The notes: generated from the letters alone by a model not told the origin. DNA of 64,000 bases from Acinetobacter sp. ANC 4178 (GCF_004331175.1 NZ_SJOD01000001.1:744001-808000); one strand, 5' to 3'. Shown: positions 17,984 through 26,243, numbered from the stretch's first letter. Program-made: numbers and translations.

Positions 17984-20158
17984 TTGAACACTTGGCTTAC
18001 TCGTCTGAAGCAAACCACTTATAACACTACTTTTATGTACAACGTACGCATGATTATTGCGTTCTCAGGTACTGCTTTTGTTCCCTATTTCTTAGGTCAC
18101 CAACTGGCAACCATTCCCCTGACCTTAGGTGTTGTCGCTGCGGGCCTGAGTGACATCGATGACCGCTTTTCGGTTCGTCTTTTAAATCTGGTTTATACCT
18201 ATATCGGTTTTTTTGTTACTGCAACTTCAATTTATTTTCTTTTCCCACACCCTATTCTGTTCGCAATCGGACTGATTATTTCCTGTATTGGTTTTATTTT
18301 ATTGGGTTCTTTAGGGCGTCGCTATGCCACCATTTCTTATGGTTGTTTGGTTATTTCCGTGTATTCCATGTTGGGCGTACATTTATTTGACCAATGGTAT
18401 ATGCAACCCTCGCTATTGGTTGCGGGTGCCGCATGGTATGGCTTAATTTCAACCATCAGTTTCTTATTGTTCCCAGTCCGCCAAGTCCAAGACAAATTAT
18501 CCGAATGCTATTCCTCGCTCGGTAACTTCCTTTTTGCCAAATCCAATCTTTTTGATGTCGACATGACTCCGCAAAGTTACCAGCAAAGCATGATTGATTT
18601 GTCACTGGAAAATGGCAAGTTAGTCGGTATCTTTAACGAAATGAAAACTGCGCTACTCACCCGCCTTAAAGGTGACCGTGGTCAGCGCGATACTCGACGT
18701 AGTTTGCAATATTATTTTGTCGCACAAGATATCCATGAACGAGCGGATTCCGCCCACATTGACTATCAGATTCTGACCAAAGTTTTTGAACATAGCGATA
18801 TTCTGTTTCGCTTTCAACGTATTTTGTCTATTCAGGGCAAAGCCTGTAAGGATTTGAGCGAAAGCATTTTATTGCGGAAAAATTACAAACATAACAAACG
18901 CTTTAAACATTCTTTCCAGAATCTAAAGGTGTCTTTAGAAAAATTACGCGACGACAATCATTACGATCCTATGTGGATCAATGCCCTATTCTCCTTATAC
19001 CAAAACCTGAAGTCCATTGATGCACAACTGCGCAACTTAGAAACTGAGCAAAACATTGTGTTTGATAAAAGCAAACATATCGAAAATCAGCTTAAGGATG
19101 ATGATCTTAAAGGTTGGGATGATATTGTCATCCGAATCAAACAGCATCTTACGCCTGAATCGGTCTTGTTCCGCCATGCCATCCGACTCTCAATTGTGTT
19201 GCTGGTCAGCTATATTTTTGTACAAGTGACTCAAATCCAATATGGATACTGGATTATCTTAACCGCCCTATTTGTTTGCCAACCCAACTTTAACGCCACC
19301 AAACGCCGATTGCGCCTAAGGATTGTGGGAACACTGATCGGGATTATTATTGGTGAAGCGGTGCTGTACTTCATTCCCTCAATTGAAGGTCAGCTACTGC
19401 TGTTGATCTTAAGTGGTGTGCTATTTTTTGAATTACGCAGTAAACAATATGCACAAGCGACAGCCTTTATCACCATTTTGGCCTTAATTAACTTTAATTT
19501 AGATGGTTTAGGGTTTTCGGCCGCTGTACCACGAATGATTGATACTTTGATTGGTTGTGCCCTTGCTTGGCTGGGGGTAAGCTTTATTTTTCCAGATTGG
19601 AAATTCCGCCGTCTACCACACAGTATTCAACGTAGCCTACAGGCACAATGCCGCTATTTAAATGAAGTGATTCAACAATATCAGCAAGGTCGAAATAATG
19701 GTTTGAATTATCGTGTCGTGCGACGTGCCGCACATAACACCGATGCCGATGTCGCATCCCTGATTTCAACGCTGGCGACTGAACCTGATTTTGACCCTAC
19801 ACAAAAAAGTCAGGCATTTGAGTTTCTCTGTCTAAATCATACTTTCTTAAGTTATATCGCTGCACTTGGTGCACATCGTGCCCAAATCACAGACCCTGAA
19901 ATTCTGAATTTACTCAGTCAGGCACAGGAGGATATTCAGGGCGCCTTACTTAAAGATGAGATGCCTGATTTAACGGCACAGAATATGTTGCAAACCATTC
20001 GCCAACGTCTCAAGCAAGATAAAAAAGAAGATCAATTGGCTTTGATTATTTTGCAGCAATTATCTTTAATGTTCAGTATCTTGCAACAACTCAGCCACCT
20101 CAAGCAAAACTTGAGCAATGAACGTGACGATCAGGCAACCGAGTTTGCATCTTTATAA
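17984..20158 (+). CDS. yccS: YccS/YhfK-like FUSC family membrane protein
   Basis: A 724-aa inner membrane protein with two membrane blocks of about six helices (roughly residues 20-165 and 395-525), each followed by a soluble helical domain. This duplicated layout and segments such as GVVAAGLSDIDDR and LTALFVCQPNFNATKRR are typical of YccS. FUSC/aromatic acid exporter family members are proposed to export small aromatic compounds; the physiological substrate of YccS is not established. The start codon is TTG 17984, with AAGGAA 5-6 bases upstream. It is divergent from an MFS exporter gene. Family certain, function uncertain. Confidence 0.88.
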   Translation: MNTWLTRLKQTTYNTTFMYNVRMIIAFSGTAFVPYFLGHQLATIPLTLGVVAAGLSDIDDRFSVRLLNLVYTYIGFFVTATSIYFLFPHPILFAIGLIISCIGFILLGSLGRRYATISYGCLVISVYSMLGVHLFDQWYMQPSLLVAGAAWYGLISTISFLLFPVRQVQDKLSECYSSLGNFLFAKSNLFDVDMTPQSYQQSMIDLSLENGKLVGIFNEMKTALLTRLKGDRGQRDTRRSLQYYFVAQDIHERADSAHIDYQILTKVFEHSDILFRFQRILSIQGKACKDLSESILLRKNYKHNKRFKHSFQNLKVSLEKLRDDNHYDPMWINALFSLYQNLKSIDAQLRNLETEQNIVFDKSKHIENQLKDDDLKGWDDIVIRIKQHLTPESVLFRHAIRLSIVLLVSYIFVQVTQIQYGYWIILTALFVCQPNFNATKRRLRLRIVGTLIGIIIGEAVLYFIPSIEGQLLLLILSGVLFFELRSKQYAQATAFITILALINFNLDGLGFSAAVPRMIDTLIGCALAWLGVSFIFPDWKFRRLPHSIQRSLQAQCRYLNEVIQQYQQGRNNGLNYRVVRRAAHNTDADVASLISTLATEPDFDPTQKSQAFEFLCLNHTFLSYIAALGAHRAQITDPEILNLLSQAQEDIQGALLKDEMPDLTAQNMLQTIRQRLKQDKKEDQLALIILQQLSLMFSILQQLSHLKQNLSNERDDQATEFASL

Positions 20159-20190
20159 AGGATATTGAATTTTACAAATTATAGATTGTC

Positions 20191-20241
20191 TTGCGGGGCA
20201 TCAAAAATTTTGCTGTTAAAAAAGCAGCAACTTCCCCGCAA
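20191..20241. repeat. two-tier inverted repeat
   Basis: An outer perfect 8-bp stem TTGCGGGG/CCCCGCAA (20191-20198 with 20234-20241) encloses an inner perfect 6-bp stem TTGCTG/CAGCAA (20210-20215 with 20225-20230). No T-run follows, so it is not a normal terminator. It lies between the YccS-like gene and the YcxB-like gene. Confidence 0.6.
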
Positions 20242-20318
20242 TACAATGCATTTATAACGTATCAACCCTGTGTATTTAATGCTAAACTTTGTCCAGTTTT
20301 AAATTTGCTCTTTTCACT

Positions 20319-20879
20319 ATGACCGCAAAAAATTTATACGCTTACACGCTACAACCTGTGAACTACGAAATCTCTGAAGCTGAGCAGCGTAATGCTCAGA
20401 TGGTGATTTGGCGTAGTACCAATAAAATTAGCACCAAAGCATGGATGATTATGGGTGCCATCGTAGCTCTTGCGATTTTGGGCATCATCTTATTGAAAAA
20501 CTACTCAACCATTTTCTGCTGGGTGGCAATTGTTGGGGTGGCTTTATACCTTGCAATTCGTACTTATGGCTTAGAATGGTATGTTAAACGCAAAATGAAT
20601 GAATTTCCTGTGCAGGAAATTAAAGGCGTAAAACTGGGTGTACAACCTCACGGTCTCGTGATGCGCCAGCAAATGGGCATGCAAGAAGGTGTGGGTGCAA
20701 TTGGCTGGAAAGACATTTATGAATGGTATAACACACCAGAATTTATGTTGTTGAACTTTAAAGTGAAAGGTCAACAAGGTGCCTATATTTTACCTAAGCG
20801 TATGGACTCACGTAATTTCTCTTTCGAGACCATTCGTAAACATCTAAATGAATCTGTAGGCGAAGCGAAGAAAATCTAA
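20319..20879 (+). CDS. YcxB-like membrane protein
   Basis: A protein of about 186 aa with two adjacent membrane segments (about 42-63 and 68-86) followed by a C-terminal soluble domain of about 100 residues, rich in beta-strand, with the GWKDIYEWYNTPEFMLL and YILPKRM segments that resemble YcxB-like proteins. I take ATG 20319 as start; an upstream TTG at 20289 would add 10 residues. No Shine-Dalgarno sequence is evident. A strong terminator follows. The function of this family is unknown. Confidence 0.7.
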   Translation: MTAKNLYAYTLQPVNYEISEAEQRNAQMVIWRSTNKISTKAWMIMGAIVALAILGIILLKNYSTIFCWVAIVGVALYLAIRTYGLEWYVKRKMNEFPVQEIKGVKLGVQPHGLVMRQQMGMQEGVGAIGWKDIYEWYNTPEFMLLNFKVKGQQGAYILPKRMDSRNFSFETIRKHLNESVGEAKKI

Positions 20880-20891
20880 GTAGCCAAATAC

Positions 20892-20923
20892 AAAAAAGCC
20901 TTCTGAAATATGAAGGCTTTTTT
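20892..20923 (+). terminator. intrinsic terminator after the YcxB-like gene
   Basis: AAAAAAGCCTTC (20892-20903) pairs with GAAGGCTTTTTT (20912-20923) around an 8-nt loop. It can act on both strands. Confidence 0.85.
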
Positions 20924-20941
20924 ACGAAACAAATTAAAAAC

Positions 20942-20963
20942 GATAATGAGAATAAATATTATC
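20942..20963 (+). promoter_or_regulatory. candidate Fur box
   Basis: GATAATGAGAATAAATATTATC reads as overlapping GATAAT-like hexamers ending in ATTATC, close to the Fur consensus of repeated (A/G)ATAAT units. It lies about 80 bases before the start of the PepSY/flavoreductase gene, a type of gene often iron-regulated. A TATAAT at 20997-21002 could be the promoter -10, which puts the box just upstream of the core promoter. Binding is inference. Confidence 0.55.
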
Positions 20964-21039
20964 CTCAAAATCCACATTATCTTCTAAATCTTAAGTTATA
21001 ATTTCGCCAATTTTTTCACACTTCCAACACTTGACCATC

Positions 21040-23796
21040 ATGTTGAAAAAAATATTTTTCCAAATTCATTGGTTTATGGGGATTACCGCTGGATTAATAC
21101 TGTCCATTATGGGCGTGACTGGCGCTATTTATTCTTATGATCAGCAAATCCTTCAATGGATCAATACGGATAGTTATGTTGTACAGGCAGAAAATCGAGA
21201 CAAACTCACACCCGCTGAGCTTTATTTACATTTTCAGCACGTCGATCCGAAGATCCAGATTAACAGCATCACCATTGCCAAAGATCCTGCTGCATCAAGC
21301 ACCGTCAATATTGTCAAAGAAGGCGCGCGACGCGGCTATAACATGATGGTCAACCCCTACTCTGCTGAAGTTCTGCCAGAAATAAAGGGACAAAGCTTTT
21401 TCCAGTTTGTGCAGCAGTTGCATCGTAATTTAACTGTTGGTCCTGTAGGGAAACAAATTACCGCTGCTTGTACACTCATGCTGATTTTCTTCGTCTTGAG
21501 TGGTCTCTATTTACGCTGGCCCAAAAAGCACTCTGTTAAACAATGGTTATTTGTTAAGCCCAAACTCAAAGGACGAAACTTCCTATGGGACTTACATGCC
21601 GTTGTCGGTACATGGGTGGTGGTGTTTTATTTACTGATGGCATGCACTGGACTCTACTGGTCTTATGATTGGTGGCGGAGCGGTATGTTCAAGGTGATGG
21701 GGGTTGAACAACCGAAACCTGAAATGCAAGGGGGCAAACCTGAAGGTCAAGGTCCACGTGGGGCATCAGGTGAACAGCGTGGTGAACATGCTGCACAAGG
21801 CCGTTCTCATGACACCAATGCGCAAGCAGGTAATGAAAGACGCAATGGTGAAGCACAGGATCAATCCGAAACAAATGGTCGCAATCCAGAGTCACGTCAA
21901 GCCTTTGATCGTGCTAGAGGAAATTCTGAAGTACGAGGTGGCGCAGAGGGCGAAAGACGTGGTTCGGAGCAACGTTCCAATTTCAGTCCTGAGCAAATGC
22001 AAACTGTGCTTTCACAGACATGGACAGGTGTTCAAGCGAAACTGGGACATGACTATTCAACACTGACTTTAAATCTACCGAAAAAAGCAGATGGCAAAGT
22101 TGAACTTGGTTTTGTCGATCCAACTCCGCAACATGAACGGGCACGCAATAAAGCCATCTATAACTATCAAACTACAACCGTGCAAGATGTTGAATTATAT
22201 GCAGACAAAAAGCTCAATGAGAAAATCATGAGCAGTATGCTGCCTGTACACCGTGGTAGCTTCTTTGGGCCTGTATATCACTTCTTTGCCATGCTTGCTG
22301 CACTTGCAATGCCATTGTTTTTTGTCACTGGATGGATGCTGTATCTTAAACGTCGTAAGCAGAAAAAATTAACCCAAGCAGTACGTGCAAGCCATCACAG
22401 TATTACTGTAGATCCAAATGCAAAACCTTGGCTGATTGCTTATGCTTCGCAAACAGGTGTCGCAGAACAGTTGGCTTGGCGTACAGCCACCAGTCTACAA
22501 GAGGCTCGCCAACCTGTTACGGTCAAAACCGTGCAACAACTAACTCTAGAAGATCTGCAATCTGCTCAACAAATCTTGTTTGTTGCCAGCACTTACGGTA
22601 CAGGTGATGCACCTGATCTTGCTGCTGGTTTTGCCAAGAAAATACTAAACACTAAAATAGATTTAAGCCATACACATTTTGCAGTATTGGCCTTAGGGTC
22701 TAAAGAATATGCAGACAGCTATTGTAGTTTTGGACATGCTATCGCTGCTTGGCTTAAACAAAATCAAGCTCATGCACTATTCGATACCATAGAAGTCGAT
22801 AATGCCAACCATGAAGATATTCAGCGTTGGAATCATGCTCTAGCAAAAAGCAGCAAGCTTGACCTACAAGCCATGCACATCGATAAAACATTTGATCGCT
22901 GGACATTAACCCAACGTGATTTATTGAATCCCAATAGTCTTGGTGCACCTGCATTTAATATCGAACTGCAAGCCAAACATGAAGCACATTGGCAAGCGGG
23001 TGATATTGCAGAAATTCAACCTGGCAATAGTCCTGCGCGTATTGCTGCATTTATGAAGAAACATCAAATCGCACCCCAGACTCAGGTGGAATCTTTAGCT
23101 GTTTCAATTGAACAGGCTTTATGGAATAAACAACTGAATACCGATGTTGAACCTTTTGCCAACATGGAACATTTGCTTGAGCAACTGCAAACTTTGGCTT
23201 CGCGTGAATATTCGATTGCCAGCATTCCATCGCAGCAAACACTGCGTTTGGTGGTGCGTCAGCAAAGTGATCACACAGGCGAGCTGGGTTTAGGTTCTGG
23301 CTGGTTAACTGCACATACTGAAATTGGACAAGAGATTGCTCTCCGTATTCGCAACAATGAATCATTCCACCTCATTGATGACAATCGCCCTATCATCTGT
23401 ATTGGGAATGGAACAGGCATTGCTGGACTGATGAGTCTGATCCATGCTCGAGTTCGTGCAAATTACACACAAAACTGGCTCATCTTTGGTGAACGTCAAC
23501 GTGAACATGACTTTTTCTATCAAAGCACCATTGAAGCATGGCAAACCACAGGCATGCTGCAACGTCTGGATTTAGCTTTCTCACGAGATCAGTCAGAAAA
23601 AGTATACGTCCATCATGTTCTACGTAATCACGCAGTAGAACTGATCTCATGGTTCAATCGTGGTGCGGTGATTTATGTCTGCGGTAGCATTCAAGGAATG
23701 GCCAGTGATGTTGATCAAGCCCTCATCGACATTCTGGGTGAAAATACGGTAGAACAACTTCGCCAAGATGGTCGCTATCGTCGCGATGTCTACTAA
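21040..23796 (+). CDS. PepSY-TM / flavodoxin / ferredoxin-NADP reductase fusion (membrane flavoreductase)
   Basis: A 918-aa fusion. Residues 1 to about 450 are a PepSY-associated membrane domain with four helices and conserved histidines (QIHWFMGITAG, QLHRN, LHAVVG, LPVHRGSFFG) that in relatives may carry heme. From about 464 comes a flavodoxin-like domain (YASQTGVAEQLA binds FMN phosphate), then a CysJ-like FAD/NADP reductase part with REYSIAS (FAD), GNGTGIAG (pyridine nucleotide) and the terminal RRDVY. It should carry electrons from NADPH to the periplasm, probably to ferric siderophores; the Fur-like box upstream supports this. A low-complexity Gly/Glu/Arg/Gln insert spans about residues 222-314. 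ATG 21040 is preferred over TTG 21031. Confidence 0.88.
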   Translation: MLKKIFFQIHWFMGITAGLILSIMGVTGAIYSYDQQILQWINTDSYVVQAENRDKLTPAELYLHFQHVDPKIQINSITIAKDPAASSTVNIVKEGARRGYNMMVNPYSAEVLPEIKGQSFFQFVQQLHRNLTVGPVGKQITAACTLMLIFFVLSGLYLRWPKKHSVKQWLFVKPKLKGRNFLWDLHAVVGTWVVVFYLLMACTGLYWSYDWWRSGMFKVMGVEQPKPEMQGGKPEGQGPRGASGEQRGEHAAQGRSHDTNAQAGNERRNGEAQDQSETNGRNPESRQAFDRARGNSEVRGGAEGERRGSEQRSNFSPEQMQTVLSQTWTGVQAKLGHDYSTLTLNLPKKADGKVELGFVDPTPQHERARNKAIYNYQTTTVQDVELYADKKLNEKIMSSMLPVHRGSFFGPVYHFFAMLAALAMPLFFVTGWMLYLKRRKQKKLTQAVRASHHSITVDPNAKPWLIAYASQTGVAEQLAWRTATSLQEARQPVTVKTVQQLTLEDLQSAQQILFVASTYGTGDAPDLAAGFAKKILNTKIDLSHTHFAVLALGSKEYADSYCSFGHAIAAWLKQNQAHALFDTIEVDNANHEDIQRWNHALAKSSKLDLQAMHIDKTFDRWTLTQRDLLNPNSLGAPAFNIELQAKHEAHWQAGDIAEIQPGNSPARIAAFMKKHQIAPQTQVESLAVSIEQALWNKQLNTDVEPFANMEHLLEQLQTLASREYSIASIPSQQTLRLVVRQQSDHTGELGLGSGWLTAHTEIGQEIALRIRNNESFHLIDDNRPIICIGNGTGIAGLMSLIHARVRANYTQNWLIFGERQREHDFFYQSTIEAWQTTGMLQRLDLAFSRDQSEKVYVHHVLRNHAVELISWFNRGAVIYVCGSIQGMASDVDQALIDILGENTVEQLRQDGRYRRDVY

Positions 23797-23814
23797 ATAG
23801 CAGTAGCATAAAAT

Positions 23815-23846
23815 AAAAAACCGAGCTTAAATAAGCTCGGTTTTTT
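23815..23846 (+). terminator. intrinsic terminator after the flavoreductase gene
   Basis: CCGAGCTT (23821-23828) pairs with AAGCTCGG (23833-23840), flanked by an A-run on the left and a T-run on the right, so it may work in both directions. Confidence 0.85.
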
Positions 23847-23928
23847 ATTGATCAACTCGATATCATAAACAGCAATGCCTTAAACTCGGTTACCATTCAT
23901 CATAAATATATAAATCCAATCTATACCT

Positions 23929-24714
23929 ATGCAATCAACACCATTAAAAAGACTATGCGCAGCACTCATTGGAACTGCACTCTTTCTGGATGGGGCTTAC
24001 TTAATCAGTCTCAATAAAATTCATTTAGGTACTATACTGCCGCTGTTGATTGGATTAGGACTTCTGATCTTTGCAACTTTCTACCCTAAAATTCAAATTT
24101 TGATTCATAAAACACGATTCAGAAATATCATCTGGCGTGTGGGCTGCTTAGGTTTTCTACTTTGGAGCGCGAGTGTAGTTTGCTTTTTTGGCTATTTACA
24201 GCTAGCAACTCAAAACAATACTCAGCCAGCCCCTGTGAAAGCCATTATTGTTTTGGGGAGTGGTATAGAGAACGGACAACCTTCCGCCACCTTAGCACAA
24301 CGCTTAGACCAAGCTGCGGCACTGGCCAAACAACAACCTAACGTTCCCCTCATTATGACGGGCGGTTTAGATTTTCAAGAAAAATTCACTGAAGCCGAAG
24401 TGATGTCAAAGTACGTTCAGCAAAATTTCTCGATCTCCCCTACTCGTATTTGGTTGGAGGACAAAAGTACCAGTACCGATTTAAATCTAAAGAATAGCCA
24501 ACCGATTCTAGCTCAGCTCAATATTCAATTGAATGAACCCATTGCCATCGTTACCAGTGATTTTCATACCTTAAGAGCTGCCGCGATTGCCCGTAAACAA
24601 GGCTATAGTCATATCATTACTGTAGCCGCGCCCACACCTTTAATTAACCGTTATAATTCATGGCTTAGAGAATATTTTGCTTATGCTAGTGGTTGGCTCT
24701 TCAATGAATTTTAA
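23929..24714 (+). CDS. YdcF/ElyC/SanA family (DUF218) membrane protein
   Basis: A 261-aa protein with three predicted N-terminal membrane helices (about 10-30, 35-52 and 68-92) and a C-terminal DUF218 domain in the periplasm. The domain shows the family blocks AIIVLGSGIENGQPS, LAQRLDQAAALAK, LIMTGGLD, WLEDKSTSTDLNLKNS and IVTSDFHTLRAAAIAR. Members such as ElyC and SanA affect envelope integrity and undecaprenyl-phosphate-linked steps; the enzymatic activity is not settled. Its stop codon lies 3 bases from the end of the convergent DUF2750 gene, with no terminator between them. Confidence 0.85.
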   Translation: MQSTPLKRLCAALIGTALFLDGAYLISLNKIHLGTILPLLIGLGLLIFATFYPKIQILIHKTRFRNIIWRVGCLGFLLWSASVVCFFGYLQLATQNNTQPAPVKAIIVLGSGIENGQPSATLAQRLDQAAALAKQQPNVPLIMTGGLDFQEKFTEAEVMSKYVQQNFSISPTRIWLEDKSTSTDLNLKNSQPILAQLNIQLNEPIAIVTSDFHTLRAAAIARKQGYSHIITVAAPTPLINRYNSWLREYFAYASGWLFNEF

Positions 24715-24717
24715 GGA

Positions 24718-25179
24718 TTAATTTAGCCGAATATGTCGAGGCAGAGGAAGCTTCATATCCTGAAACAACTCAGGTTTTTGCATATAGACTTGGTATAAAT
24801 AATTTTTTAAATCTAACAATAGTTTTTCTGGTGCAACCAAAATATTCTGCCCCTCAGGAGTTAAGTCCATTGAAATGGTGGTATGTTCCTTTCTTAAATA
24901 GGGAATCAGTTTTTCCACCAAATCTTTAAGAGTAATTTCTCTCAATTCATAATGCGCCCAATTGTCTCTAATCAACAATTTAGCTAAATTTTTATTTTGC
25001 CAGATTGCAAATGCACGTTGCCCTGTTGGGGTTGCACATAATGCCCAACCATCCTGATATAAAGCACTCACAGATCCTTGATCAACCATATTTTCAATAA
25101 ATTGCCGATAGGTATTCTGCGCACTCGGGCTGGAATTATGGCTTTTAGATGCAGCTTTACGCTGATAAGGATTTCTCAT
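24718..25179 (-). CDS. DUF2750-like protein
   Basis: A 153-aa soluble protein with no signal or membrane segment. The core SALYQDGWALCATPTGQRAFAIW, followed by AKLLIRDNWAHYELREITLKDLVEKLIPYL and a C-terminal region predicting strand-helix, matches my memory of DUF2750, a small family of unknown function. The basic N-terminal 20 residues look disordered. It is tail-to-tail with the ydcF-like gene and lies downstream of the tRNA array on the same strand, with no clear terminator in between. Confidence 0.7.
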   Translation of the reverse strand: MRNPYQRKAASKSHNSSPSAQNTYRQFIENMVDQGSVSALYQDGWALCATPTGQRAFAIWQNKNLAKLLIRDNWAHYELREITLKDLVEKLIPYLRKEHTTISMDLTPEGQNILVAPEKLLLDLKNYLYQVYMQKPELFQDMKLPLPRHIRLN

Positions 25180-25259
25180 GTCAATGATATATAGCGAATT
25201 ATTATTGAGTAATGAATTCTATATAAAAGACTGAGTTTAAACAATATGAAGGAGATATA

Positions 25260-25335
25260 TGGTGGGCGCTGACGGGATCGAACCGCCGACATTCTGCTTG
25301 TAAGGCAGACGCTCTACCAACTGAGCTAAGCGCCC
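25260..25335 (-). tRNA. tRNA-Val (TAC), copy 1
   Basis: The minus strand folds as a complete tRNA with acceptor stem GGGCGCT/AGCGCCC, anticodon stem TCTGC/GCAGA and loop CTTACAA (anticodon TAC). The 3' ACCA is encoded. Identical in sequence to the other three Val copies; it is the last gene of the array. Confidence 0.97.
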
Positions 25336-25341
25336 TGAAAA

Positions 25342-25422
25342 ATAAAAATAGAGACCTATTTTTATAAAACCGAGATAAAGGTGCTTTATCTGGACTAAAC
25401 ATCTTATTCAGGGAAATAAGAT
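25342..25422 (-). repeat. three consecutive hairpins in a tRNA spacer
   Basis: Three perfect inverted repeats follow each other between Asp copy 1 and Val copy 1: 10 bp (25342-25351 with 25356-25365), 8 bp (25373-25380 with 25384-25391) and 8 bp (25401-25408 with 25415-25422). They would form in the tRNA precursor transcript and could be RNase processing sites. Confidence 0.6.
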
Positions 25423-25429
25423 ATTAAAA

Positions 25430-25506
25430 TGGCGCAGCGGACGGGGCTCGAACCCGCGACCCTCGGCGTGACAGGCCGATATTCTAACCAACTGAACTAC
25501 CGCTGC
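25430..25506 (-). tRNA. tRNA-Asp (GTC), copy 1
   Basis: Acceptor stem GCAGCGG/CCGCTGC, anticodon stem TCGGC/GCCGA, loop CTGTCAC with anticodon GTC. 3' GCCA encoded. Same sequence as copies 2 and 3. Confidence 0.97.
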
Positions 25507-25550
25507 AACACGGAATTCTTAAAACCAAAATCCATAATTTGTCAAAATTA

Positions 25551-25626
25551 TGGTGGGCGCTGACGGGATCGAACCGCCGACATTCTGCTTGTAAGGCAGA
25601 CGCTCTACCAACTGAGCTAAGCGCCC
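25551..25626 (-). tRNA. tRNA-Val (TAC), copy 2
   Basis: Identical to Val copy 1, including the encoded CCA. A 44-base spacer separates it from Asp copy 1. Confidence 0.97.
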
Positions 25627-25630
25627 TAAG

Positions 25631-25687
25631 GCATTAAAAATAGCATCACTATTTTTATGATGCAAGATAAACAACAAAGCTTATCTT
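25631..25687 (-). repeat. two hairpins in a tRNA spacer
   Basis: TAAAAATAG/CTATTTTTA (25635-25643 with 25649-25657) inside a GCAT/ATGC pair, then AAGATAA/TTATCTT (25664-25670 with 25681-25687). The first resembles the hairpin at 25342-25365 in sequence and in its position next to a Val gene. Confidence 0.55.
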
Positions 25688-25726
25688 TTAAAACACAGCT
25701 TGTCAGACTGTAAAACTTCTTTGAAA

Positions 25727-25803
25727 TGGCGCAGCGGACGGGGCTCGAACCCGCGACCCTCGGCGTGACAGGCCGATATTCTAACCAACTGAACTACCGC
25801 TGC
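25727..25803 (-). tRNA. tRNA-Asp (GTC), copy 2
   Basis: Same sequence as Asp copy 1, CCA encoded. It lies 13 bases upstream (in coordinates) of Val copy 3 and 100 bases from Val copy 2. Confidence 0.97.
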
Positions 25804-25816
25804 ATCGCAAAGATTA

Positions 25817-25892
25817 TGGTGGGCGCTGACGGGATCGAACCGCCGACATTCTGCTTGTAAGGCAGACGCTCTACCAACTGAGCTAAGCGCCC
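25817..25892 (-). tRNA. tRNA-Val (TAC), copy 3
   Basis: Identical to Val copy 1, CCA encoded. Confidence 0.97.
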
Positions 25893-25913
25893 TCAAAAGC
25901 TATTTTGTGTAAA

Positions 25914-25990
25914 TGGCGCAGCGGACGGGGCTCGAACCCGCGACCCTCGGCGTGACAGGCCGATATTCTAACCAACTGAACTACCGCTGC
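25914..25990 (-). tRNA. tRNA-Asp (GTC), copy 3
   Basis: Same sequence as Asp copy 1, CCA encoded. It is next to Asp copy 4, the only place where the Val/Asp alternation breaks. Confidence 0.97.
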
Positions 25991-26040
25991 ACTTACACAA
26001 TATCGCATTTGTGGTACAAACAATTATCAAACTCATCAAG

Positions 26041-26117
26041 TGGCGCAGCGGACGGGGCTCGAACCCGCGACCCCCGGCGTGACAGGCCGGTATTCTAACC
26101 AACTGAACTACCGCTGC
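26041..26117 (-). tRNA. tRNA-Asp (GTC), copy 4, variant
   Basis: Differs from the other three Asp genes at two positions that pair with each other in the anticodon stem: CCGGC/GCCGG instead of TCGGC/GCCGA. The pairing is kept, so the gene is functional by this test. CCA encoded. Confidence 0.97.
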
Positions 26118-26140
26118 ACTGAGAGTTTAACGTAAAGGCT

Positions 26141-26216
26141 TGGTGGGCGCTGACGGGATCGAACCGCCGACATTCTGCTTGTAAGGCAGACGCTCTACCA
26201 ACTGAGCTAAGCGCCC
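26141..26216 (-). tRNA. tRNA-Val (TAC), copy 4, promoter-proximal
   Basis: Identical to Val copy 1, CCA encoded. It is the first gene of the array in the direction of transcription, 27 bases after the -10 box. Confidence 0.97.
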
Positions 26217-26243
26217 TTAACGTCTTCATCGTTTGTGTGGTGC

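Noticed and set aside
25202..26098. Several open frames across the tRNA array, e.g. with ALSSVGRASALQAECRRFDP
   Set aside because: They are translations of tRNA genes, a well-known artefact; the tRNA folds are complete on the minus strand.
25260..26216. Regularly spaced repeats that could look like a CRISPR array
   Set aside because: The repeats are two different 76-77 base sequences that fold as tRNA-Val and tRNA-Asp; the spacing is irregular and no cas gene is near.
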